From Gammaproteobacteria bacterium (lineage in GTDB: Bacteria; Pseudomonadota; Gammaproteobacteria; Steroidobacterales; JABDLF01), in NCBI GenBank assembly GCA_013003115.1, contig JABDLF010000115.1:1-34692 (forward strand): 34,692 nt of DNA, read 5' to 3'. Of the stretch, positions 8,701 through 15,499 are shown piece after piece (position 1 is the stretch's first letter; the number at the start of each line of letters is the position of its first letter). The notes under the pieces were generated by a model that worked only from the letters and a program-made list of their open reading frames with translations, had not been told where the DNA came from and made no database searches. The translations under genes and the position numbers were made by a program.

Positions 8701-9191
8701 ACGACGCAAAGCAGCTTGCGAAAAGAGCGCACGTGCGGCTGCAGGAACTGGGAACAAGGGGCAGCGATCTGCAAGAGGCTGTCCGCACCGTGGTCTCAGC
8801 GATCGAAGTAAGCTGCAAAGACGAGCGCGGGAGTTGGATTCTCTTTGGCGCCCACGATTCGGCACGCAACGAGCTCGCGCTCAGCAGCGTCGAAGATGGA
8901 GTTGTGCACAACCTGATTCTGGACAGAACATTTATTGATGAGAATGGTGTCCGTTGGATCATCGACTACAAAGTGGGCGTACACGAAGGGGCCGACAAGC
9001 AATCGTTTTTCGACCAGGAACTCGCTCGCTATCGCCAGCAGCTCGAACGCTATGCCCTGACCATGGCTCGCTACGAGAAAAGGCCGGTGCGAACAGCGCT
9101 TTATTTTCCGCTTTATGCAGGCTGGCGCGAATGGGATCCCTTCGTCGCCGGGGTAGCCGGGCGCGTGCAGGAGGCGTCAGAGGTTTCCTGA
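5772..9191 (+). CDS. AddA-like UvrD/RecB-family helicase-nuclease
   Basis: A 1139-residue superfamily 1A helicase with a C-terminal nuclease. Helicase motifs are in order: Walker A APAGSGKT (about 27-34), ITFTRKAAGEMR (motif Ia), VDEFQDTS (about 414-421), VGDPMQSIYRFR (motif III), MTIHKAKGLQFD (about 760, motif V) and LLYVAVTRAQ (motif VI). Near residue 1060, VRWIIDYKVG is the PD-(D/E)XK nuclease core, as in AddA and RecB. With the upstream AddB-like protein it should form a two-nuclease, one-motor complex that unwinds and resects DNA ends for RecA-dependent repair. I chose the ATG at 5772: it sits within the end of the upstream gene (ATGGCTGA), a translational coupling arrangement, while a TTG nine bases earlier is less likely. 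The 3' end overlaps the convergent gspN by 15 bases. Confidence 0.88.
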   Translation: MADQIPVADQSSRDAALDVSQSIIVQAPAGSGKTELLTQRILKLLSLVHDPEEVLAITFTRKAAGEMRDRLLSCLSKASREDRPASAHEARSWDLARKVLEIDSQRGWHIAEHPARLRILTIDALNSALTRQMPLLSKVGAQLDISTTPEVLYAEAATATIELLGSDHPCAADLHVLLAHVDNRAERVIELLAKMLSKREQWLRHILPAQGNDRGRTRLENAIAAMVSSELELLTSAVPPDLLATVHGFATTSAAKLADQGGDSPLQGLIDIPELSNDADSLAAWQALAHLLLTAKDEWRRTWDKRLGFPPGEKDRKADFAELVSRLAEVDGLREMLAVVRSLPETTLKETQWRALRSLITVLPVAAAQLELVFRRYSKVDYTAVSRAALDALGGAQAPTDLALSLDYRIQHILVDEFQDTSASQFELIEQLIAGWTPEDGRTLFCVGDPMQSIYRFREAEVSLFLRAWQEGIGDVALKPVSLSVNFRSQAGIVKWVNQNFPAIMPPRADLQTAAVPFTRSDAFHPASEGDAVVFHPLIDQGPQDEAELVARLVLTHREASPDASIAILVSGRNHLRQIMPALRAAGLLPQAVEIEKLERQRVVHDLVALTRALLHRGDRTAWLAVLRAPWCGLSQEDLHVLASGDARPCIAAALEDEELLAGLTESGARRVTRFKGALWPVLNSAERGAFRDWIEGAWRRLGGPACLTDANELSNAEAFFELLQSLHEGRGLDDPLVLEQRLSKLYASADADADKNLLIMTIHKAKGLQFDVVIVPGLSRLGAEEDRPLLRWTEFPRKGGRTDLVLAPITGSDEDNDKLERYIADLERRRRILERARLLYVAVTRAQEKVHLIAGATTKEQGGERVVKPPDRRSMLDTLWPVASNWLESAAAGSSARSAADAETEVATVGATLFRLPEQWHLPDVPAAVAVTERLQARTVINEDAVSFDWAGQTARHVGTVVHEALRFIAGTGKKHDAKQLAKRAHVRLQELGTRGSDLQEAVRTVVSAIEVSCKDERGSWILFGAHDSARNELALSSVEDGVVHNLILDRTFIDENGVRWIIDYKVGVHEGADKQSFFDQELARYRQQLERYALTMARYEKRPVRTALYFPLYAGWREWDPFVAGVAGRVQEASEVS

Positions 9192-9920
9192 AAGGTTCAG
9201 CTTTCGCCTGCCCTGGCCTTGGTCCGGGCCCACAAAGTTCAGCATTGAGCTGATTTGCGCGGGCGCTCCTTGCCTTGGCGAAAGGGTGGCTTCCAGCGTG
9301 TAACTGCGGTCTTCGCCAAGTTCGACCTGACCATTGAGTTCAATAAACCCGCGCAGGTCGCTTAAAGCGCCAATCAGTGGCACCTGCTGCTGATCGGTGA
9401 ACGTCACTTGAAAGTCACCAAACGTGGTCGGCGGTCGGGTCGTAAGCGCTGTCAGGTTGAGAATGAGCAGCTGCCCGTTTATGGCCACAGGCGTACTGTC
9501 GTCTATTACAACCTCTGCCAGGTCGAACTCCGCCGTCCCGGAAAAGAAACCGGTAGGCAAAAACGCCGCCAGTTCAGCGACGGGAATCCGTCCGGTGACA
9601 TCAACAAGTCTCAGGTGGCCCGGGCCACGAGACCCGGCGCTTCCTGCGATCGTCTCACCGCCAATTTCCGTCGTGAAGTCGATGGCCGCCTCTGCTCGAA
9701 GCAGATTGAGGAACTTGAACCGCCAGGTGCTGCCACCCAGCTGCAGACCACCCACGTCAATTCCGGCCGCACTGCCTCGCCAGACCGTGCCGCTCAGGCC
9801 GCTGGCGTAGACCTGGTTTGGCTCCATCCGATCGAACAGGACAGATGCGGGCAGGCTGGCCAGCAAGAACAACGCGAAGGCGAATCCGCCGATCGCCAGA
9901 AACTTCCAATTCCCCTTCAA
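9177..9920 (-). CDS. gspN: Type II secretion system protein N
   Basis: The 247-residue product starts with a short basic segment and one hydrophobic helix (about residues 7-28), followed by a periplasmic domain rich in beta-strand pattern, including GLSGTVWRGSAAGI. This is the arrangement of T2SSN proteins, accessory inner-membrane components encoded last in many gsp operons and dispensable in some species. Position confirms the call: it follows gspM by 12 bases. The start is a TTG at 9920, since no ATG or GTG precedes the membrane helix in frame; CGGAAA lies a few bases upstream. Its last codons overlap the end of the helicase gene on the other strand, leaving no room for a separate terminator between the two operons. 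Confidence 0.85.
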   Translation of the reverse strand: MKGNWKFLAIGGFAFALFLLASLPASVLFDRMEPNQVYASGLSGTVWRGSAAGIDVGGLQLGGSTWRFKFLNLLRAEAAIDFTTEIGGETIAGSAGSRGPGHLRLVDVTGRIPVAELAAFLPTGFFSGTAEFDLAEVVIDDSTPVAINGQLLILNLTALTTRPPTTFGDFQVTFTDQQQVPLIGALSDLRGFIELNGQVELGEDRSYTLEATLSPRQGAPAQISSMLNFVGPDQGQGRRKLNLSGNL

Positions 9921-9932
9921 GTATATTTCCGC

Positions 9933-10424
9933 TCAGGCTCCGGTGCGCACGAGTGTCAGGCTGGCGTTGACGGTGCCCTGAGTCTCTGCCTTATTGAGTG
10001 TGGCATTGCTCAGGACAAGTCCGTGGCGGGATTCGAGTTCGACGAGAAAATCGATCAGTCGCCCGAATGGCGCGGCTTCAAAGGTAACCCTGATGGCGTT
10101 ATTGCCGTCCGGCTGGTTACGCTTGAGGAACGGAGCCAACTGGGTACTGCTGCTGAAGCGGTCAATGATCACTACCAGCGGTGAATTCTGGGCGCTGGTG
10201 TTTCGGACGCCACCCAGGGCGGCGACTTCGCTGCGGGCCCGTCCCAGGGTTGCCAGGTCCTGTGTTTTTTCTGCCACACGCTGCTGTGCTCGCTCGGTTG
10301 CTTTGAACAAAGGTTCGAAAAGCAGGAAAAGCATAGCCGCAACCAGCACCACGGCAGCGATGCTTACCAGCAGCTGCTCTCTTGCCTGCAGCCCACCAAA
10401 CCATTCCCGGAGATTATCGATCAC
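9933..10424 (-). CDS. gspM: Type II secretion system protein M
   Basis: A 163-residue bitopic inner-membrane protein. A short cytoplasmic stretch (MIDNLREWFGGLQAREQ) leads into one membrane helix (about residues 18-41), then a coiled-coil-like segment rich in Glu, Gln and Arg (about 43-70) and a ferredoxin-like periplasmic domain. This is the standard plan of GspM, which dimerises with GspL and links the GspE ATPase to the pseudopilus. The GTG start at 10424 overlaps the gspL stop as GTGA, so the two are probably translated together and in balanced amounts. The length is normal for the family (about 150-180). Confidence 0.87.
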   Translation of the reverse strand: MIDNLREWFGGLQAREQLLVSIAAVVLVAAMLFLLFEPLFKATERAQQRVAEKTQDLATLGRARSEVAALGGVRNTSAQNSPLVVIIDRFSSSTQLAPFLKRNQPDGNNAIRVTFEAAPFGRLIDFLVELESRHGLVLSNATLNKAETQGTVNASLTLVRTGA

Positions 10425-11671
10425 GAGTTCGACCTGCGAAGCTGAATTCGGCCTTCAACCTGGTTGCCGGAAGGGTTCGCTGATTCCAGCTGTACTTCAA
10501 AACTGCCGGCGCTTTCCATGCTTTGCCTTATACGATCGAGCACTTCCACGCTTGGGACGATGATCTTGAGATCCAGGACGCCATTGCGAAAGCCAACTGA
10601 GTCCAGCTGTCCTGAGGTCTGGCCATTTGTCGCTGCCGCCAATGCGGCCAGTGCTTCAAGGAAAAAAGAATCGCCGCTGCCCGCGGCGGCACGCAGCGCT
10701 GCCAGCTCACTTCGCATCTGGTTTGCAGGGTCACCCCGCAATGTAACGCCGGGGAAGGCCTCGGTAAAAGCAGTTGCAATGCTCTCATCCAGCGCTTTCT
10801 CCCGGTTTTTCAGTACGGCAAGTTCGACCGCCTCTCCGCCTATTAGTACGAGGAAAACCGCCGCAGCCAGTCCGGCCGCAAGTCGCCAGGGTTTCCACGT
10901 CGATTCGGGGCTGCTGCGTGATGCGAAATCTCCCTGCCGAAGGTTAATCGCCTCGCGGCTGAACATGCCTGACGCGAGGTGGGCAATACTTCCGTCAGCC
11001 ATTATTCGGGTATTCATGCCTGGGAACTGGCCGCTGAGAAATTCAACGCGATTCTTGTGTTTCTCGTGATCATCCGCGGACATGTAGAGATTCACCGGCA
11101 TGGAAGAAGACGCCTCGTCGCCGACATGCACGCCTGAAAGCTCAAGCACCTGGTCGATGCTCATTCCTTCCAGTACGATATCTGTACCATCGGCCCCGTG
11201 CAGCAGGCAGGCGTCGTTCTCGAATATGATGGTGACGCCGCCCGGCGTTACCGGAACGCAGCTTGTGTCCGCCACAACGGATTGCGCCCGTATCCCTGCT
11301 TCCTCTAATACGCCCAGCCAGCTCTCCATATTCTCGCGTGCGGTAACCGCGACCGGATACTCACCGTCGGCGGTTCGTTTGCCAATGGCAAAATGCAGCT
11401 TTTCCACATCTTCGGCGAGCTGATCCTCCAGCGCATATGGGATCGCCTGGCGCAACTTGCTGCCGCCGCGCAGCGGCACACGCGCCTGCGTATTAACGAC
11501 CTCGGTACCTGGAACAATTAGCACGACTTTGCAGGAGCTGGCTTTTGTTGCGGCATCCGCCAAACTGCCGTGTCTTTCTATCCCGGTACGGCGGCCGCTG
11601 GCGTCGGTGGTGATCCAGCTGATTTCGCTGGAAAGCCCCGAAGAAATTCTGATGAACAGATGATCGGCCAT
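10421..11671 (-). CDS. gspL: Type II secretion system protein L
   Basis: A 416-residue GspL. The first about 240 residues form the actin-like cytoplasmic domain that recruits the GspE ATPase (MADHLFIRISS at the start, and the conserved VPLRGGSKLRQAIPYALEDQ segment near residue 70). One membrane helix follows (around WRLAAGLAAAVFLVLIGG, about residues 260-280), then a short coiled stretch and a periplasmic ferredoxin-like domain. I begin at the ATG at 11671, five bases past the gspK stop codon's last base on the coding strand; the frame is open 18 bases further to an ATG at 11689 that would overlap gspK. The conserved N-terminal beta-strand favours the shorter form. The end overlaps gspM. Confidence 0.88.
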   Translation of the reverse strand: MADHLFIRISSGLSSEISWITTDASGRRTGIERHGSLADAATKASSCKVVLIVPGTEVVNTQARVPLRGGSKLRQAIPYALEDQLAEDVEKLHFAIGKRTADGEYPVAVTARENMESWLGVLEEAGIRAQSVVADTSCVPVTPGGVTIIFENDACLLHGADGTDIVLEGMSIDQVLELSGVHVGDEASSSMPVNLYMSADDHEKHKNRVEFLSGQFPGMNTRIMADGSIAHLASGMFSREAINLRQGDFASRSSPESTWKPWRLAAGLAAAVFLVLIGGEAVELAVLKNREKALDESIATAFTEAFPGVTLRGDPANQMRSELAALRAAAGSGDSFFLEALAALAAATNGQTSGQLDSVGFRNGVLDLKIIVPSVEVLDRIRQSMESAGSFEVQLESANPSGNQVEGRIQLRRSNS

Positions 11672-11675
11672 GCCG

Positions 11676-12617
11676 CTACTCGCTACCATAACTGCGTAAA
11701 AGTGGACGGACCACGGATGATTCCCGCGCCAGCAGACTGTACATGTTCAGTTGCAGCGTGCCAATAGTAACCCGCACAGTCAGCCTGAAAAACTGGCTGC
11801 TTGTACTCAGTTCCAGGGGATCCGCAGATTCGGCCAGTGAAGTGAATTCTTCCATGCTTGCAAAGCCGTCGTCAGGGCGGTTTTCGATCAGGCCCTCGGC
11901 ATCAGCGAGCGATATCTCGGGCACGATGGCGTACATCACCGGCAAACTGGCCGTGTTTATGTTAACTCTGGATCCCCTTGGCAAAGCGGTGACGTAAGGG
12001 GATAAAGCCAGAAAACTCTCACGGTCAAATCCTTCAACCGCCAATAGTTCGCTTGCGGAGGTAACGGGCCCGTTAGGTGTTCGATAGGGAACGTTCAAAC
12101 CCGAGTACAGGGCGTCCTCGGCACCGTCGGGAAACATCGCCTCCTGATCGATGTCCAGCCAGTCAACCACCCGGTCCGCGAGCTGAATGTTAAGCCCGGT
12201 CACCTCGAGGAGTCGTTTGAACTGCTCGTAGACCGGCTCGTTGATCTCACCCTCAACCGTAATCAGATTATTCAGATTAAACCGTCCCTGCTGATCTTCA
12301 AGCGCGCCCATCAGGGTCCCGCCGTCGATGGGAAGGGGCGGCAGCGTTGCGGCCCATTCCTCGCCGAAATGGTCCCGGTCGGGCTCATCTTCCAGATCAC
12401 GGACAAGGATGTCGGCCGCCCAATCCTCGGCGCCCAGCGTGTATAGGCGGGCCTGATCGTAAAGCAGCATGTTGCTCGAGCGCTTCATATAAAGAAAGCT
12501 GTCGTAGTAAATGCTGGTGGCGACAATGCTTGCGATCGCCACAATCAGAATGGCCGTGATGAGCGCCGCGCCGCGCTGCAACGATTCTGCGGGTGGCCGA
12601 TGCGGTACAGGAAGCAT
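11676..12617 (-). CDS. gspK: Type II secretion minor pseudopilin K
   Basis: At 313 residues this is the large minor pseudopilin. The leader ends in QRG, cleaved before AALITAILIVAIAS by the prepilin peptidase. As in other GspK proteins, the +5 glutamate found in the remaining pseudopilins is absent (Thr here), consistent with GspK capping the tip of the pseudopilus. A helix-rich insertion follows, with LNNLITVEG, VDWLDIDQEA and VNINTAS segments typical of the T2SSK fold and its calcium-binding region. The ATG overlaps the gspJ stop by one base (TAATG). The peptidase (gspO/pilD) is not in this window. Confidence 0.92.
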   Translation of the reverse strand: MLPVPHRPPAESLQRGAALITAILIVAIASIVATSIYYDSFLYMKRSSNMLLYDQARLYTLGAEDWAADILVRDLEDEPDRDHFGEEWAATLPPLPIDGGTLMGALEDQQGRFNLNNLITVEGEINEPVYEQFKRLLEVTGLNIQLADRVVDWLDIDQEAMFPDGAEDALYSGLNVPYRTPNGPVTSASELLAVEGFDRESFLALSPYVTALPRGSRVNINTASLPVMYAIVPEISLADAEGLIENRPDDGFASMEEFTSLAESADPLELSTSSQFFRLTVRVTIGTLQLNMYSLLARESSVVRPLLRSYGSE

Positions 12618-13246
12618 TATCGGAGGACCTCAATCACGCGACGCAATTCGCCCCTCTCTGCGTCTTCAAACCGGATGATGATCTCCACTGCCCTCGGCCT
12701 CGCCCCTAATTGCAGCTGGCCGGGCAGGTCCGGATCGGGCCAGCTGCTGACCCACTCACCGGCCTCATTCATGAACTGCAGTTCAAAACTGTCAATGTCT
12801 GACAGAAGAGTAAATTCGACGGGTGGGTTCATTTGCATGCGATCAAGCACGTTCCAGTGCGAGCGAATGAGCTCGCCGTCCTCGAGTCGATAGGCAACTC
12901 GCTGGAGTGTCGGCCGGGGTGTGCCGAGGGGGTTTCTCCACCCGGCCCTTGTCATTTCGAGCTGATTAAATCGCCGCAGGTCGGCGATAACTGTCGGGAC
13001 AAGACTGTCGCCGAACTCTTCCCTCACGGGCCGCGGATGAATCTGTTCAATATCGAGGGCCATTTGACGAAGCGCGAACTGCACGCTGGCAAGACGATCG
13101 AGACTTTGCGCTGCCAGCACGCGAGTGTTGATTATCTGGTTGACGCCGGCGTAGGCAAACACCGTCATCAGAGAGAAAATGGCGACCGCTATCATCAGTT
13201 CTATGAGTGTGAATCCCGACTTTTTATAGTTGCGGGAAATACTCAC
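12617..13246 (-). CDS. gspJ: Type II secretion minor pseudopilin J
   Basis: A 209-residue minor pseudopilin. The short leader MSISRNYKKSG precedes the prepilin cleavage site and FTLIELMIAVAIFSLM, with Glu at +5 needed for assembly. The remainder is the T2SSJ globular domain, with the conserved RVAYRLEDGELIRS pattern. It should join GspI and GspK in the tip complex that starts pseudopilus growth. The start is GTG at 13246, overlapping the gspI stop as GTGA, and the end overlaps the gspK start, so the three tip subunits are translationally linked. Confidence 0.93.
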   Translation of the reverse strand: MSISRNYKKSGFTLIELMIAVAIFSLMTVFAYAGVNQIINTRVLAAQSLDRLASVQFALRQMALDIEQIHPRPVREEFGDSLVPTVIADLRRFNQLEMTRAGWRNPLGTPRPTLQRVAYRLEDGELIRSHWNVLDRMQMNPPVEFTLLSDIDSFELQFMNEAGEWVSSWPDPDLPGQLQLGARPRAVEIIIRFEDAERGELRRVIEVLR

Positions 13247-13782
13247 GACTCATCCCCGTCACTGTCGGGATTTCTGGTGCCGTCATTTTGGTCTTTTTCG
13301 TCCGCGCTGTCGTCATCACCATCCGTACCAAATCTGCCGTCGACGCCGGAAATGCCGGCACGCCAGTCAGGTCTAGGTGTCAGTCCGAAGGACTGGCCTA
13401 CAAACGCCGCCACTGTGACCAGCGGCGAATCTTTCGAGTCCTCGAAAGAGACACTCACGTTGATGCGACGGAGCTTTTCAACCGGCGTTTCGATGACTTC
13501 CGTCTCGATATGCCAGGCCTGTCCCGCCATCTCTGCCTCGTCGGTGGACTTGCCGAGGTCCGGCCATTCGGGCTGCAATCGCAGTTCCGTTATATGATTC
13601 TGGGCGACCCAGTTGGCGAGCGTTTTATCTCTGAGGTAGGCGGATGAGCCGACCATTCCGTTGATCGTCGCCAGAATCCCGGAGAGCCCCAGCGCAACGA
13701 TCGCCACCGCTACCAGCACTTCGATGAGCGTAAAACCGGCGATGCGTGTGCGAGCGCCGGGCACGTCAGAATGCCGGGTCAT
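13243..13782 (-). CDS. gspI: Type II secretion minor pseudopilin I with Asp-rich tail
   Basis: A minor pseudopilin of 179 residues. After the leader, the sequence G-FTLIEVLVAVAIVALG gives the cleavage site, the +5 Glu and the N-terminal helix, followed by the T2SSI domain (WVAQNHITELRL). GspI is usually about 120-130 residues. Here the domain appears complete by about residue 147, and the protein goes on for roughly 30 more, dominated by Asp, Asn, Ser and Gly (GTDGDDDSADEK, NPDSDGDES). The tail looks like a flexible, possibly calcium-binding acidic extension. The frame also has an ATG at 13806 that would add eight residues but would overlap gspH by 41 bases; I prefer 13782, with a 17-base overlap. 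Neither has a strong ribosome binding site. Confidence 0.9.
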   Translation of the reverse strand: MTRHSDVPGARTRIAGFTLIEVLVAVAIVALGLSGILATINGMVGSSAYLRDKTLANWVAQNHITELRLQPEWPDLGKSTDEAEMAGQAWHIETEVIETPVEKLRRINVSVSFEDSKDSPLVTVAAFVGQSFGLTPRPDWRAGISGVDGRFGTDGDDDSADEKDQNDGTRNPDSDGDES

Positions 13783-14302
13783 CGATTTCGACTTTTGCCT
13801 TGCCATCGAGTTGCCCGCTGATGGTCACTTTTCTTGGTGACAGGTTGCTGGTCAGGATGAGTTCGAAAGGGGACACTTCGCCACTGGACAGTATGAACAC
13901 CTGCGGCAGATTTCCCGGGTCCACATCTTTGGCATCCGGGTCACCGAGGTCGAATCCTGCTCCTTCGATCCAGATCGTCGCCTGTATGTCGCTCGGAAAC
14001 GAACGCGGCCTCAGCACCTCATCGAAATCAGCGCTGACCCACTGTCCTGTTGCAGGGTCGAGGAACATGAAGCGGAATCCGCTTTCGTCTACCTGGAAAC
14101 CAAGATCCAGCGTTTGCAGAATTGCCTCTTCGCGCGCGTAGGAAAGCAGGGCAGAAAACCTCTGGCCTTCCTCTTTCAGCACTCGCTCCATGCTCGTGAA
14201 CGACATGCTTAGCAAAGCCGCGGCGAGCAGGATGGAAATGATGACAACCACTATCATCAGTTCCAGCAGCGTAAAACCACGCTGGCGTATTCGATTGCTC
14301 AT
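13766..14302 (-). CDS. gspH: Type II secretion minor pseudopilin H
   Basis: A 178-residue minor pseudopilin. The leader MSNRIRQRG is followed by FTLLELMIVVVIISILLAAA, with the cleavage-site Gly and +5 Glu. The globular part holds the T2SSH pattern, including FSALLSYAREEAILQ and LGFQVDESGFRF. GspH is thought to join the major pilin shaft to the I-J-K tip. It follows gspG by a short gap that holds the GspG stop. The length is in the normal range (about 150-190). Confidence 0.92.
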   Translation of the reverse strand: MSNRIRQRGFTLLELMIVVVIISILLAAALLSMSFTSMERVLKEEGQRFSALLSYAREEAILQTLDLGFQVDESGFRFMFLDPATGQWVSADFDEVLRPRSFPSDIQATIWIEGAGFDLGDPDAKDVDPGNLPQVFILSSGEVSPFELILTSNLSPRKVTISGQLDGKAKVEIDDPAF

Positions 14303-14323
14303 GGGGTTGTTCGCGTCGATCTT

Positions 14324-14761
14324 TTAGTTCAGATCCCAGCTGCCAATGTCCGCATCTACGCCGTCGCCGCCTGGCTGTCCGTCTGCGCCCAGGGAATAGA
14401 TGTCAATCTCTCCGCGGGTTCCAGGGTTCAAATACTGGAACGGATTACCCCATGGGTCATTCGGCAGCTTTGGCATGTATCCGCCTTGCTTGAAGTTCTT
14501 GACCGAAGCATCGGCCGGCGCGCTCACCAACGCTTCCAGGCCCTGGTCTGTGGTGGGGTACTTAAAGTTGTCCAGCCGATACATATTCAGCGCCGTTTCG
14601 ATAGTCCGAATCTGCTGCTTGGCAGTCACGACCCGGGCTTTGTCCGGGTTATCCATGACCCGCGGCACGACAATTGCCGCCAAAATACCGAGGATGACCA
14701 CGACAACCATGATCTCGATCAGCGTGAAGCCGCCGCTCCGGGAAGGTAAGGTAGAATTCAT
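14324..14761 (-). CDS. gspG: Type II secretion major pseudopilin G
   Basis: This is the major pseudopilin, 145 residues from the chosen start. Cleavage after GG releases FTLIEIMVVVVILGILAAIVVPRVM, the near-invariant N-terminal helix with +5 Glu. The motif DNFKYPTTDQGLEALV and the C-terminal YSLGADGQPGGDG loop with its acidic residues are the GspG signature; the loop binds the calcium needed for stability. The frame is open to 14839, but only the ATGs at 14767 and 14761 give a normal short leader. I prefer 14761 because a CGGA lies at a proper distance. It is the first gene of a minus-strand gspGHIJKLMN unit; gspC, D, E and F are not adjacent, since the upstream neighbour is the divergent rhombosortase. 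Confidence 0.95.
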   Translation of the reverse strand: MNSTLPSRSGGFTLIEIMVVVVILGILAAIVVPRVMDNPDKARVVTAKQQIRTIETALNMYRLDNFKYPTTDQGLEALVSAPADASVKNFKQGGYMPKLPNDPWGNPFQYLNPGTRGEIDIYSLGADGQPGGDGVDADIGSWDLN

Positions 14762-14854
14762 GTCCATATTCCGTTTGTCTGTGACGATCATTTCTGACCG
14801 TAGAATCATTCCGCCAATGATAACAAATCTGCATAGCAACCCGTGCCCTGCAAC

Positions 14855-15478
14855 ATGTTTGAGTTCCTGAAGGGCCTTAGGTTCGATGTCCGTCGGGATC
14901 TGCCGGTGCTGGGTCTCGCGCTACTCACCATAATCCTTGGTTTGGCAGGCGAGGCCGGGCGGATCGCGCTGCGCTACGAACGCTTTGCCATCGTGGGCAA
15001 CGCCGAATGGTGGCGCCTGCTGACCGGCCATTTCGTTCATCTTGGATGGCCGCACCTGTTTTTGAACCTCGGGGGCTGCACCCTTGTCTGGCTGCTGTTT
15101 CGCAAAGATTACGGTCAATGGCAGTGGCTTATTATTCTGCTCGCATCAGTCATGGCAATGGATGTGGGATTCCTGTGGTTGAAGCCCTCGCTGGATTGGT
15201 ACGTCGGACTGTCCGGGCTGCTGCATGGCTTGTTTGCGGCGGGCCTCATTGCGTGGCTTCGCGAGGGCGGCTGGGAGCCAGCGGTGATGCTGGCCATATT
15301 TGGTGCGAAAATTGCCTGGGAGCAATACGCCGGTCCGCTGCCTTTTACCGCCGAGTCTGCCGGTGGGCCGGTTGTCGTTGACGCGCATATGTTTGGTGCT
15401 ATTGGCGGTGCTTTAGCTGCATTGCTGCTGGCAGCCATAAAAAAACGTGGCGGGTATAATTCGCGTCCGGTTGTCTGA
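14855..15478 (+). CDS. rrtA: Rhombosortase, rhomboid-family intramembrane serine protease
   Basis: A 207-residue membrane protein with about six hydrophobic helices. It has the rhomboid features: GHFVHLGWPHLFLN (about residues 58-71) with His and Asn of the oxyanion region, the catalytic serine in GLSGLLHG (Ser120), and the catalytic histidine in DAHMFGAIGG (His178). The compact size and these motifs match rhombosortase. That protease recognises the C-terminal GlyGly-CTERM tag on exported proteins and processes or re-anchors them; known targets travel through T2SS. Placement head to head with gspG fits. No GlyGly-CTERM substrate is encoded in the window. I use the ATG at 14855; a GTG at 14843 would add four residues, and neither has a clear ribosome binding site. 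Confidence 0.87.
   Translation: MFEFLKGLRFDVRRDLPVLGLALLTIILGLAGEAGRIALRYERFAIVGNAEWWRLLTGHFVHLGWPHLFLNLGGCTLVWLLFRKDYGQWQWLIILLASVMAMDVGFLWLKPSLDWYVGLSGLLHGLFAAGLIAWLREGGWEPAVMLAIFGAKIAWEQYAGPLPFTAESAGGPVVVDAHMFGAIGGALAALLLAAIKKRGGYNSRPVV
15455..15460 (+). promoter_or_regulatory. Perfect TATAAT upstream of fabD
   Basis: A perfect -10 hexamer lies inside the last codons of the rhombosortase gene, 40 bases before the fabD ATG. No good -35 hexamer stands 16-18 bases upstream, so it needs an activator or is coincidental (it also encodes Tyr-Asn). Confidence 0.35.
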
Positions 15479-15499
15479 ACAACGGCGGGAGAGTCCATA

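Noticed and set aside
9408-10184. 258-residue plus-strand frame over gspN and gspM
   Set aside because: Antisense to two T2SS genes with proper order and overlaps; no domain visible.
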